From an uncultured Collinsella sp. (GTDB lineage Bacteria > Actinomycetota > Coriobacteriia > Coriobacteriales > Coriobacteriaceae): DNA of 64,000 bases. The translations under genes were made by a program, and so were the position numbers. The notes below the pieces were generated by a model, which was not told the DNA's origin, ran no database searches, and was given only the letters and a program-made list of their open reading frames with translations. Shown piece by piece: positions 25,102-33,800 of this stretch. Each line of letters starts with the position of its first letter. Positions within the stretch are counted from its first letter, which is position 1. The stretch lies in contig UQPF01000002.1 of the NCBI GenBank assembly GCA_900542905.1, positions 135,172 to 199,171 on the forward strand, in the 5' to 3' direction.

Positions 25102-26643
25102 TTACAGCTCGTACAGTGTGGTGAACTTGTCCTGCAGGTAGCTGCAGTAGTAGCGGGCGTCAAAGGCCATGCCGCAGGCGCCCTTGATGAGTTCCGGCGC
25201 GTCCTTGGCGCGGCCCCACTGCCAAATGTGCTCGCCCAGCCACGCGCGGACGGGCGCCAGATCGCCGCTCGCGCAGGCACCGGTAAGGTCGACGCCGTCG
25301 CGGCACATGGCCGGCACAAACATGGCATCGTAGGCGCTACCCAGCGCATACGTGGGGAAGTAGCCAAACGAACCGCCGCTCCAATGCGTATCCTGCAGGC
25401 AGCCGTGCGTGTCGTCGGGAACGGGAATGCCCAGGTACTCGTCCATAAAGCGGTTCCAAAGCGCGGGGATGTCCTTGGCCGCAGCCTCGCCGGCAAACAG
25501 CATACGCTCAATCTGGTAGCGCACCATAATATGCAGCGGATAGGTGAGCTCGTCGGCCTCGGTGCGGATCAACGACGGCTGCGCGATGTTCACGGCGCGG
25601 TAGAGCGTGTCTTCGTCGACGTCGCCGTAGACCTCGGGCGCGTGACGACGCAGCACCTCGAGCAGCGGTCCCATAAAGGCGCGGCTGCGACCAACGGTGT
25701 TCTCAAAGAAGCGGCTCTGGCTCTCGTGGATGCCCATGGAGGTGCCGCCCTCCAAGCACGTGCGCGCATAGGCGGGATTGACGCCCAGCTCGTACATGGT
25801 GTGCCCGGCCTCGTGGATGATGCTGTAGACGTTGGAGATGCAGTCGTCCTCGTAGATGTGCGTCGCGATGCGCGCATCACCCACGGCAAAGCCCTCGCTA
25901 AACGGATGCTCGGTAAAGGCAAGCGTGGTGTCGTCCAGGTCCAGGCCGACAAGCTTCATAAGGTCGAAGCTCATGGCGCGCTGGGCAGCCTCGGGCACGT
26001 GGGCGTGCAAAAAGTCGGCAGCCGGCTGCTGGCCGCGCTCGCCGATGGCGTGCACGAGCGGCACGACCGTGGCCTTGACCTCATCGCAAAACGCATCGAA
26101 GCTCTTGGCGGAAAGGCCGCGCTCGTACTGGTCGAGCCAAACGTCGTATGGATCGCGCTTGGGGTCCATGAGCTCGGCCTGATGCTTAAGTTGGGCGACG
26201 ATTCTATCCACATAGGTCTCAAAGCTCGCCCAGTCGTTGGCTGCCTTGGCCTTGTGCCACACGGCGTCCGCCTCGCAGGTGAGCCTGGTCCAGGCCTCGG
26301 CTTCTTCGGTGGGGATGGCACTGGCCTCACGTTGATCGCGGCCGAGCACACGGATCTCGTCGAGCAGCTGAGGGTCGTCGATTTTGCCGCCGGCGACGGT
26401 CTCGCGCGCCAGCGAGCGCACGAGCTCAACGGACTTCTCGCTGGTCAGCAGCTTGTGATGCTCGCCGGCAAGCGTGCCCATGGCGTCGGCACGCGCTGCT
26501 GCGCCGTTGGCAGGAGCAATCGTCGCTCCATCGAACTCGGCAATCTTGAGCAGGTACTCGCGAGTCCACAGCTTGCCTTCGAGCTTGCGGAGCTTCTTGA
26601 TGCTCTTGCCCGCCTTGGCCTTCTTATCGAGTTTCTTTCCCAT
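25102..26643 (-). CDS. Carboxypeptidase of family M32 (thermostable carboxypeptidase type)
   Basis: The 513-residue cytoplasmic zinc metalloprotease removes C-terminal residues from peptides. The zinc motif HEAGH (H277, E278, H281) stands in SIIHEAGHTMYELGVNP, and the downstream ESQSRFFENTVGRSRAF and YPLHIMVRYQIER segments are typical of M32, as is the DPYDVWLDQYERGL upstream motif. A lysine-rich N-terminus precedes the domain. The ATG at 26643 has AAGGA seven bases upstream. It is divergent from the Phe T-box. Confidence 0.95.
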   Translation of the reverse strand: MGKKLDKKAKAGKSIKKLRKLEGKLWTREYLLKIAEFDGATIAPANGAAARADAMGTLAGEHHKLLTSEKSVELVRSLARETVAGGKIDDPQLLDEIRVLGRDQREASAIPTEEAEAWTRLTCEADAVWHKAKAANDWASFETYVDRIVAQLKHQAELMDPKRDPYDVWLDQYERGLSAKSFDAFCDEVKATVVPLVHAIGERGQQPAADFLHAHVPEAAQRAMSFDLMKLVGLDLDDTTLAFTEHPFSEGFAVGDARIATHIYEDDCISNVYSIIHEAGHTMYELGVNPAYARTCLEGGTSMGIHESQSRFFENTVGRSRAFMGPLLEVLRRHAPEVYGDVDEDTLYRAVNIAQPSLIRTEADELTYPLHIMVRYQIERMLFAGEAAAKDIPALWNRFMDEYLGIPVPDDTHGCLQDTHWSGGSFGYFPTYALGSAYDAMFVPAMCRDGVDLTGACASGDLAPVRAWLGEHIWQWGRAKDAPELIKGACGMAFDARYYCSYLQDKFTTLYEL

Positions 26644-26779
26644 ACCTATATCCTTGATCTCGCAGGTCGAGCGCCACGGGTGGGCGCGCGGCCAGTTTGC
26701 ACAGCTACCTGCCTTGTACCCAGCACGAACAAAACGGAACGCGGCGATACGCCCACACAATGTGGTATCCTGTAGCCCA

Positions 26780-27064
26780 ATGCGTTGACGGAGAGGGTTT
26801 TGCCCGCCGCGTCGCCGGCAAGAGAGGGAAGGTCATGGGCTGCAAGCCTTCCTGCGGTGGCAAGGGCCAAGCGTTCACTCCCGAGCAGCGACCTCAACGG
26901 GCGCGCGGCTAGCGGCGGCGAAGCCCCAGTAGGGAAGCCGTGAGCCTCGCGATAAGGGGCGCAGAGTGGGCACGGCGGGCCAGACATCCGCCGGGTCAAA
27001 CAAGGTGGTACCGCGGAATTCAACCGTCCTTGGGCAATGCACACGCCCGAGGACGGTTTTTTAT
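26780..27064 (+). promoter_or_regulatory. T-box riboswitch, phenylalanine-specific, upstream of pheS
   Basis: The T-box sequence AACAAGGTGGTACCGCGG (26999-27016) is unmistakable. A stem I region precedes it; a UUC-A (26874-26877) lies where the specifier codon is expected and matches Phe. The terminator stem AACCGTCC (27022-27029) / GGACGGTT (27051-27058) with a T-run follows and competes with the antiterminator. Uncharged tRNA-Phe would turn pheS on. Stem I limits are approximate. Confidence 0.93.
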
Positions 27065-27148
27065 TACCGAACCGGGCCGCGTTTTCACAACGCCAGACGG
27101 CGGCAGCCGCCTCGGCAAACGGAGAGCGCGAGAGACGAAAGGGAAGAC

Positions 27149-28225
27149 ATGAGTCTGATTGATGATCTGGTCAAACTCGAGGAAGAGGCCAAGGAGCTCG
27201 TCGCAGGCGCCGACGACGCCGCCAAGCTCGAGGCCGCGCGCGTTGAGCTGCTCGGCCGCAAGGGCCGCATCACCGGCCTGATGCGCATGATGGGCAAGCT
27301 CGCCCCCGAGGATCGTCCCGTGATGGGCAAGCGAGCCAACGAGATGCGCCAGCTGATTGAGGGCATGCTCGACGAGCGCAACACCGAGATGAAGGCCGCC
27401 GCCCTCAAGCGCGCACTGGAGCACGACGCCGTCGACATCACGCTGCCGGGCATCCGTCCGCAGATCGGCCACCAGCACCTGATCAAGCAGATCATCGAGG
27501 AGGCCGAGGACATCTTCTGCGGTATCGGCTACACCGTCGAGTCCGGCCCCATGGTCGACACCTCCTACTACAACTTCACCGCGCTCAACGCCCCCATGGA
27601 TCACCCGAGCCGCTCGGCCCGCGATACCTTCTACGTGGTCGACAACAACCCCGGCAGCGTCGCGCACCCCGAGGCCCACGCCCACGGCGAGTCCGACGTG
27701 CTGCTGCGCACCCAGACCTCGGGCGTGCAGATCCACACCATGGAGTCGCAAAAGCCGCCCATCTACATGATCTGCCCGGGCACCGTCTATCGTCCCGACA
27801 CGGCCGACGCCTGCCACCTGCCGCAGTTCAACCAGATCGAGGGCCTGGTCGTTGACGAGGGCATCACCTTTGGCGACCTGAAGGGCACGCTCGACTACTT
27901 TGTTAAGTGCATGTTTGGCGAGGATCGCAAGACGCGTTACCGCCCGCACTTCTTCCCCTTCACCGAGCCTAGCTGCGAGGTGGACGTGAGCTGCCACGTG
28001 TGCGGCGGCAAGGGCTGCAACTTCTGCAAGCACAGCGGCTGGATCGAGATCCTGGGCTGCGGCATGGTCGACCCCAACGTCCTGATCAACTGCGGCATCG
28101 ACCCCGAGAAGTACACCGGCTTCGCCTTTGGCATTGGCGCCGAACGCGTCGCGGCCCTGCGCTACGACCTGCCCGACCTGCGAACGCTCATGACGGGCGA
28201 TATGCGCTTCTTAAATCAGTTCTAG
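27149..28225 (+). CDS. pheS: Phenylalanyl-tRNA synthetase alpha subunit
   Basis: The 358-residue catalytic subunit of the alpha2-beta2 synthetase charges tRNA-Phe. An N-terminal coiled coil (residues 1-80) precedes the class II core with motif 2 (LRTQTSGVQIHTME), FNQIEGLVVDEGITF, the FPFTEPSCEVDV motif and motif 3 GIGAERVAALRYDLPDLR. A CxxC pair (CHVCGGKGCNFCK) is inserted near the C-terminus, as in many bacterial PheS. AAAGGGAAG precedes the ATG; control is by the T-box upstream. Confidence 0.98.
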   Translation: MSLIDDLVKLEEEAKELVAGADDAAKLEAARVELLGRKGRITGLMRMMGKLAPEDRPVMGKRANEMRQLIEGMLDERNTEMKAAALKRALEHDAVDITLPGIRPQIGHQHLIKQIIEEAEDIFCGIGYTVESGPMVDTSYYNFTALNAPMDHPSRSARDTFYVVDNNPGSVAHPEAHAHGESDVLLRTQTSGVQIHTMESQKPPIYMICPGTVYRPDTADACHLPQFNQIEGLVVDEGITFGDLKGTLDYFVKCMFGEDRKTRYRPHFFPFTEPSCEVDVSCHVCGGKGCNFCKHSGWIEILGCGMVDPNVLINCGIDPEKYTGFAFGIGAERVAALRYDLPDLRTLMTGDMRFLNQF

Positions 28226-28239
28226 GCCCGGCGGCTTTC

Positions 28240-28324
28240 CCAAGCACCGCACCTTGCCTTTCAATCGTCGGTTGCGTACCTAAGTACGCGGCCCTCCTCT
28301 TTCAAGGCAATCTGCGGCACTTGG
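28240..28324. repeat. Long imperfect hairpin between pheS and pheT
   Basis: The 21-nt arms at 28240-28260 and 28304-28324 pair along most of their length and enclose a second perfect palindrome, GCGTACCTAAGTACGC (28274-28289). It lies wholly within the 160-nt pheS-pheT gap. No T-run follows, so it could be an mRNA-processing or stability element, or a dispersed palindrome. Confidence 0.75.
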
Positions 28325-28385
28325 AAAACCCGTCTCCGTTGCAGTTTTTGGCTCAAAGCCGCATTTATGAAAGGAGACCAGTTAG

Positions 28386-30839
28386 ATGCGCGTTTCTTAC
28401 GACTGGCTCAAGACCATGATCGATATTCCGGAGGATCCCAAGACCCTTTCGGACGAATATATCCGTACCGGCACCGAGGTCGAGGCGATCGATACCGTGG
28501 GCGAGTCCTTCGACCACGTGGTGACCGCCCAGGTGCTCACCAAGACCCCGCACCCCGATAGCGACCACATGTATGTGTGCTCGGTCGACGTGGGTGACAA
28601 GAACCTCGACGCCGACGGCAACCCCGCCCCGCTGCAGATTGTCTGCGGCGCGCAGAACTTTGAGGTCGGCGACCACATCGTCACGGCCATGATCGGCGCC
28701 GAGCTGCCCGGCGACATCAAGATCAAGAAGAGCAAGCTTCGCGGCGTCGTGTCCATGGGCATGAACTGCTCCGCGCGCGAGCTCGGCCTGGGCGGCGACC
28801 ACTCCGGCATCATGATCCTGCCCGAGGATACGCCCTGCGGCATGCCGTTTGCCGAGTACGTGGGCTCGAGCGACACCGTGCTCGACTGCGAGATCACGCC
28901 CAACCGCCCCGACTGCCTGTCCATGATCGGCATGGCTCGCGAGACCGGCGCCATCTTCGACCGCGATTTCCACGTTGAGCTGCCCGCCATCAAGGCCGAG
29001 ACCGGCCGCGCGACGGACGACGAGCTTTCGGTCGAGATTGCCGACGAGGGGCTGTGCGACCGCTATGTCGCCCGCATCGTGCGCAACGTGAAGGTCGGCC
29101 CGTCGCCCGACTGGATGGTCAAGCGCCTCAACGCCCTGGGCGTGCGTCCGCACAACAACATCGTCGACATCACCAACTACGTGATGATGCTCACCGGTCA
29201 GCCGCTGCACGCCTTTGACCTGTCAACCTTTGCCGAGCGCGAGGGCCATCGCCGCGTGGTGGTTCGCGCCGCCCAGCAGGACGAGAAGTTCACGACCCTC
29301 GACGGCGAGGAGCGCACGCTCGACGCCGGCATGGGTCTCATCACCGACGGCGAGCGTCCCGTGGCGCTGGCCGGCGTTATGGGCGGCATGGATTCCGAGA
29401 TTGAGGACGACACCGTCGACGTGATGGTCGAGAGTGCCTGCTTCAATGCCGGTCGCACCTCGCACACCAGCCGCGACCTGTCGCTGATCTCCGACGCCTC
29501 CATCCGCTTTGAGCGTCAGGTCGACGAGACCGGCTGCGTGGATGTGGCCAACGTGGCCTGCGCGCTCATCGAAGAGATTGCCGGCGGCGAGGTCGCTCCC
29601 GGCTATGTGGACGTGTTCCCCGCGCCCAAGACCATCGACAGCATTAAGCTGCGCCTAGCCCGCGTGCACGCCATCTGCGGCGCGGACATCGAGCCCGACT
29701 TTATCGAGCGTTCGCTCACCCGCCTGGGCTGCACCGTCGAGCGCGATGGCGAGGACTTTATGGTCACCCCGCCGAGCTTCCGTCCCGACCTGCCGCGCGA
29801 GATCGACCTGATCGAGGAGGTCCTGCGCCTGTGGGGCATGGGCCGCGTGACGGCGACCATCCCGGCTGCCAAGAACCACATCGGCGGCCTGACCCGCGAG
29901 CAGAAGCTCACCCGTAAGGTCGGCGAGATCCTGCGCGCCTGCGGCCTCAACGAGACCACGACTTTTGGCTTTGCCGCCCCGGGCGACCTGGAGAAGATCG
30001 GTATGTCCACCGAGGGCCGCGGTTGCCCCGTGGTGCTCATGAACCCGCTGGTAGCCGAGCAGACCGAGATGCGTCGTTCGCTGCTGCCGGGCCTGTTGCA
30101 ATCCGTGGCCTACAACGAAGCCCACGGCACGCCCAATGTGCACTTGTACGAGGTCGGCAACCTGTTCCACGGTCGCGAGAACGCCAGCCTGCCCAAGGAG
30201 ACCAAGTCCGTGGCGGGTGTGCTCTCGGGCCAGTGGAGCGAGCAGTCCTGGAATATGAAGTACCGCAAGCTGCGCTTCTTCTTTGGCAAGGGCATTGTCG
30301 AGGAGCTGCTTGCCCAGCTGCGCATCGAGAAGGTTCGCTTCCGTCCCGTCGAGGGCGAGGGCTACGCTTTCTTGCAGCCGGGTCGTGCGGCCGAGGTTCT
30401 ATCCGGCGGCACCGTGCTGGGCTGGGTCGGCGAGATTCATCCCGAGGCGCGCGAGGCGATGGGCATCGATGAGGTCGTCGTTGCCTTTGAGCTCGACCTG
30501 GACAAGCTGATCAAGGGCGCCCGCAACCAGGAGAACTACCGCGAGTTCTCGCAGTACCCGGCTGTTGAGCACGACCTGGCTATCGTGGTTGACAACTCCG
30601 TGACCTGCGAGGATCTTGAGCGCCGCATTACGAGCGCCGGCGGCAAGCTGCTCGAGGGCGTGCGCCTGTTCGATGTCTACCGCGATCCGGTCCGCGTGGG
30701 TGTGGGCAAAAAGTCCATGGCCTTTGCGCTCACGTATCGCGCTGACGACCACACACTCACCAGCGAAGAGGTCGAGAAGGCGCATCAGAAGATCGTCACC
30801 AAGGTGTGCAAGGGCGTAAACGGCGAGGTCCGCGGCTAG
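28386..30839 (+). CDS. pheT: Phenylalanyl-tRNA synthetase beta subunit
   Basis: The 817-residue beta subunit contains the EMAP-like tRNA-binding domain (about 40-150: VLTKTPHPDSDHMYVCSVDVG), the B3/B4 editing domain (about 210-390), the B5 domain (about 400-475), the inactive class-II-like core and the C-terminal anticodon-binding FDX-ACB domain (YREFSQYPAVEHDLAIVVD onward). It forms the heterotetramer with PheS. GAAAGGAGACC precedes the ATG. The 160-nt gap to pheS is unusually long and structured. Confidence 0.98.
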   Translation: MRVSYDWLKTMIDIPEDPKTLSDEYIRTGTEVEAIDTVGESFDHVVTAQVLTKTPHPDSDHMYVCSVDVGDKNLDADGNPAPLQIVCGAQNFEVGDHIVTAMIGAELPGDIKIKKSKLRGVVSMGMNCSARELGLGGDHSGIMILPEDTPCGMPFAEYVGSSDTVLDCEITPNRPDCLSMIGMARETGAIFDRDFHVELPAIKAETGRATDDELSVEIADEGLCDRYVARIVRNVKVGPSPDWMVKRLNALGVRPHNNIVDITNYVMMLTGQPLHAFDLSTFAEREGHRRVVVRAAQQDEKFTTLDGEERTLDAGMGLITDGERPVALAGVMGGMDSEIEDDTVDVMVESACFNAGRTSHTSRDLSLISDASIRFERQVDETGCVDVANVACALIEEIAGGEVAPGYVDVFPAPKTIDSIKLRLARVHAICGADIEPDFIERSLTRLGCTVERDGEDFMVTPPSFRPDLPREIDLIEEVLRLWGMGRVTATIPAAKNHIGGLTREQKLTRKVGEILRACGLNETTTFGFAAPGDLEKIGMSTEGRGCPVVLMNPLVAEQTEMRRSLLPGLLQSVAYNEAHGTPNVHLYEVGNLFHGRENASLPKETKSVAGVLSGQWSEQSWNMKYRKLRFFFGKGIVEELLAQLRIEKVRFRPVEGEGYAFLQPGRAAEVLSGGTVLGWVGEIHPEAREAMGIDEVVVAFELDLDKLIKGARNQENYREFSQYPAVEHDLAIVVDNSVTCEDLERRITSAGGKLLEGVRLFDVYRDPVRVGVGKKSMAFALTYRADDHTLTSEEVEKAHQKIVTKVCKGVNGEVRG

Positions 30840-30869
30840 GACCGCTTGCGTCTGTGACGAATGTATTAC

Positions 30870-30906
30870 AAAACGGCGCACTGCTTTGTTGGCAGTGTGC
30901 CGTTTT
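30870..30906 (+). terminator. Terminator after pheT
   Basis: AAAACGGCGCACTGC (30870-30884) pairs with GCAGTGTGCCGTTTT (30892-30906) with one wobble around a 7-nt loop; the A/T flanks make it usable in both directions. Confidence 0.9.
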
Positions 30907-30914
30907 GCTATGAT
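30886..30914 (+). promoter_or_regulatory. Promoter of cbiMQO, overlapping the pheT terminator
   Basis: TTGTTG (30886-30891), a 17-nt spacer and TATGAT (30909-30914) fit a vegetative promoter whose -35 lies in the terminator loop. Confidence 0.6.
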
Positions 30915-30924
30915 ACCCGGCGGC

Positions 30925-30952
30925 GTGTTACGAATCTAACAATACGTAACAC
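30925..30952. promoter_or_regulatory. Candidate repressor operator upstream of cbiM
   Basis: GTGTTACG (30925-30932) and CGTAACAC (30945-30952) are exact complements 12 nt apart, starting 11 nt after the -10 element, where a bound repressor would block transcription. A metal-responsive regulator is plausible, but the motif is not the known NikR site. Confidence 0.5.
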
Positions 30953-31008
30953 TGGCAAGGCTATTCAAGCGGCGCTGCAATTCCGTGCGCCGACAACCGG
31001 GAGGCGCT

Positions 31009-32091
31009 ATGCACATTCCAGATAATTATCTGTCTCCGCAGACCGATGCCGTCATGGCGGTTGCGATGGTTCCCGTATGGGTTCACTGCATCAAAAAGGT
31101 GCGTGCCACGCTCGATCGCGAGCATATGGCCTTTCTGGGTATCTGCGCTGCGTTCTCCTTTTTGCTCATGATGTTTAACGTTCCGCTGCCCGGCGGCACC
31201 ACAGGCCACGCCGTCGGCGGCGCACTCATCGCGCTGCTGCTGGGCCCCGAGGCCGCGGCTATCGCTGTCTCGGTCGCGCTGGCGCTGCAGGCGCTGCTGT
31301 TTGGCGACGGCGGCGTTCTGTCGTTTGGCGCCAACTGCTTTAACATGGCCTTTGTGCTGCCGTTCGTCGCTGCTATCGTGTTCCGTGCGCTCAACAGCCG
31401 TCTGCACGACAAGAGCTGGGGCACCTCGGTTTCTGCCATCGTGAGCGGTTGGGTTGGCCTGTGCCTGGCGGCCCTGTGTGCGGCGATTGAGTTTGGTATT
31501 CAGCCGATGCTCTTTACCAACGCTTCGGGCGCTCCGCTGTACTGCCCCTTCCCGCTGTCCGTGGCTATTCCGGCCATGTTGATCCCGCATATGCTGGTTG
31601 CCGGCGTGATCGAGGGCGTGGCGACGGCCGCCATCTACGGTTTCATTAAGAAGACGGCGTCGGGCGTTATCGTCGGCCCCGAGGCCGCCGATGGCCAGCT
31701 TGCCGCCGATGGTACCGCCAAGAAGACTTCCCTGATTCCCACGCTCATTCTGGTCGCCGTGCTTGTCGTGGCTACGCCGCTCGGCTTGCTTGCCACCGGT
31801 GACGCCTGGGGTGAGTGGGACGCCGAGGGCGCCGCGACCGCCGTTCAGGAGGCTGGCGACGACAGCCTGCAGGCTTCGGTCGGTCTCGACACTCCGACCT
31901 TTGCCGATGCCCTGCCCACGGGCGATTATCTGCAGGCCTATTCCGAGGAGCAGGGCCTTGGCTTTGCCGGCCAGGCCACGATGTATATTCTTTCGGGCGT
32001 GATTGGCGTGGCGGTGCTCACCATCGCATTCCGCCTGGTCTCGCTGACGGTCAAGGAAAGCGGTGCTCATGGCAATAGCCGAGCTGCCTAG
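31009..32091 (+). CDS. cbiM: ECF-type nickel/cobalt transporter substrate-binding component CbiM/NikM, with C-terminal PDGLE domain
   Basis: The 360-residue membrane protein begins MHIPDNYL; the N-terminal Met-His contributes metal ligands in this family. Hydrophobic segments cover residues ~10-225 with FGDGGVLSFGANCFNMAF as the core motif. After a hydrophilic linker, a further helix and TPLGLLATGDAWGEWD mark a PDGLE domain, which in other genomes is a separate CbiN/NikN-like protein. GGGAGG precedes the ATG. It is first in a tight cbiMQO operon and would import Ni2+ or Co2+. Confidence 0.94.
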   Translation: MHIPDNYLSPQTDAVMAVAMVPVWVHCIKKVRATLDREHMAFLGICAAFSFLLMMFNVPLPGGTTGHAVGGALIALLLGPEAAAIAVSVALALQALLFGDGGVLSFGANCFNMAFVLPFVAAIVFRALNSRLHDKSWGTSVSAIVSGWVGLCLAALCAAIEFGIQPMLFTNASGAPLYCPFPLSVAIPAMLIPHMLVAGVIEGVATAAIYGFIKKTASGVIVGPEAADGQLAADGTAKKTSLIPTLILVAVLVVATPLGLLATGDAWGEWDAEGAATAVQEAGDDSLQASVGLDTPTFADALPTGDYLQAYSEEQGLGFAGQATMYILSGVIGVAVLTIAFRLVSLTVKESGAHGNSRAA

Positions 32092-32905
32092 TTGGCTTGC
32101 GGCCGAGGAGCGATACGAGCCCGCGGGGGCTCGGCATCGTGTGATGCAAAAGAACGTCCTGCACCTGGCGAGCCTGCTTGAGCGGGTTCGCCTGGGTGGA
32201 GGCGCGAACAAGGGCGGGTCGATGGTCGACCGCGCCCTTTCTTGCGTTTCGGCTCCGGTGCGCCTGTTAGGGATGTTCGTTTGCGTCCTGTGCGTGTGTC
32301 TGACGCAAAGCCCGCTGTACCTGATGTTGATGGCGGCGATCGCGTTGGTGCTGGTCGCGGTGCGCCCCGTACGCGGGCTGCGCGCTACCTTTGTGCCGGC
32401 GTTGGCTGCCGCGGGGTTTGCCGTGGTTCTGGCGCTGCCTGCCCTGCTGCTGGGTGCTTCTGCCTCGGGCGCCATGCTCAAGATTGCACTCAAGACGTTC
32501 ATTAACGTGTCGCTGGTGCTGGGTGTTTCGTGGACGCTCACCTGGAGCCGCATGTCGGCGGCGCTTAAGATGCTGCACCTGCCCGACGAGGTCATCTTTA
32601 CTTTCGATATGGCGCTCAAGCATATCGAGGTGCTGGGACGCACAGCACACGATCTGTGCGAATCGGTCATGCTGCGCAGCGTCGGTTCCGCGCCTGCGGG
32701 TTTTTCGCGCACCGACTCGCTGGCGGGTATCATGGGCATGACGTTTATCAAGGCGATGGAGTGCAGCCGCGCGATGGACGAGGCTATGCTTTGCCGCGGC
32801 TTTGCCGGCGTGTACCCGGCGCCTGCACGCGCCGGGTTTGGCTGGCGCGATGCGGTCTATGCGGCCGGCGTGGTTCTGCTCGCCGTGTTGTGCGCGGTGC
32901 TGTAG
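32063..32905 (+). CDS. cbiQ: ECF transporter transmembrane component CbiQ
   Basis: The 280-residue T-component couples the ATPases to CbiM. It has a hydrophilic N-terminus, several membrane helices (VRLLGMFVCVLCVCLTQSPL onward) and the conserved cytoplasmic coupling helices with A-R-G-like motifs (AMDEAMLCRGFAG). The GTG at 32063 is preceded by AAGGA; an ATG two codons later is the alternative. The gene overlaps cbiM by 29 nt, indicating translational coupling. Confidence 0.92.
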   Translation: MLMAIAELPSWLAAEERYEPAGARHRVMQKNVLHLASLLERVRLGGGANKGGSMVDRALSCVSAPVRLLGMFVCVLCVCLTQSPLYLMLMAAIALVLVAVRPVRGLRATFVPALAAAGFAVVLALPALLLGASASGAMLKIALKTFINVSLVLGVSWTLTWSRMSAALKMLHLPDEVIFTFDMALKHIEVLGRTAHDLCESVMLRSVGSAPAGFSRTDSLAGIMGMTFIKAMECSRAMDEAMLCRGFAGVYPAPARAGFGWRDAVYAAGVVLLAVLCAVL

Positions 32906-32951
32906 GCGCTGCTGGTTCCGGCTGGGGATGCAACTAGGGAAGGGCGACGTT

Positions 32952-33722
32952 TTGACGATCGATATGAATAGTGCGGCGGGCACGAACGGTGCGGGCGGCG
33001 CCGAGGCCACGCCGCTCATCGAGCTGCGCGACGTGGTGTTCTCCTATGCGGGCCATACGGTTGTCGATGGTGTGTCGCTGCAGGTCGATCGTGGTGAACT
33101 CGTTGCCCTGCTCGGTCCCAACGGCTGCGGTAAGACGACGATTATGCGCCTTATCAACGGTCTTGAACTAGCGGACGCGGGTGCGTACCTGTTTGACGGG
33201 CACGTGATCGATGCGGCATATCTCAAGGATTCCGCAGCCGCTCAGCGTTTTCATCAGCGCGTGGGCTTTGTGTTCCAGAATGCCGACGCCCAGCTGTTCT
33301 GCGCTACGGTGGGCGAGGAAGTTGCTTTTGGCCCCGCGCAGATGGGGCTGCCGACAGACGAGCTCGAGCGCCGCGTCCGCGATGCCATGGAGCTGTTCCA
33401 GGTTGCCGATCTGGTCGATGCCTCGCCCTATCAGCTTTCGGGCGGGCAAAAGAAGCGCGTTGCGCTGGCTGCGGTGGTGTCGATGAACCCCGATATCCTA
33501 GTGCTCGATGAGCCCACCAACGGGCTCGATGAGGACTCGTGCGACATCGTAGTCAACTTTTTGCTGGCCTACGTTGCTGCCGGTAAGACGGTTTTGATGA
33601 GTACGCACCATCAAGATTTGGTGCGCCGCCTGGAGGCCCGTGCCATCTATATCGATCGATATCACCATGTGGTCGAGGCGCCCGTGCCGTCGTATGGAAC
33701 CGAAAGCGGTGCTGCGGAATAG
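32952..33722 (+). CDS. cbiO: ECF transporter ATP-binding component CbiO
   Basis: The ~256-residue ABC ATPase energises the metal transporter. It shows Walker A GPNGCGKTT, the Q-loop VFQNADAQLF typical of ECF ATPases, signature LSGGQKKR, Walker B ILVLDEPTNGLD and the H-loop STHHQDL. A single ATPase gene implies a homodimer. The TTG at 32952 was chosen because GGGAAGGG lies seven bases before it; ATG at 32964 has no site. Gap to cbiQ 46 nt. Confidence 0.94.
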   Translation: MTIDMNSAAGTNGAGGAEATPLIELRDVVFSYAGHTVVDGVSLQVDRGELVALLGPNGCGKTTIMRLINGLELADAGAYLFDGHVIDAAYLKDSAAAQRFHQRVGFVFQNADAQLFCATVGEEVAFGPAQMGLPTDELERRVRDAMELFQVADLVDASPYQLSGGQKKRVALAAVVSMNPDILVLDEPTNGLDEDSCDIVVNFLLAYVAAGKTVLMSTHHQDLVRRLEARAIYIDRYHHVVEAPVPSYGTESGAAE

Positions 33723-33800
33723 TTGCTGCGTAGGGTATGTATGGCCGCCTGTGCGACTCTGCCGTGATGGTATAGTTAACCAGGTTTTATGGGGGTGGCT

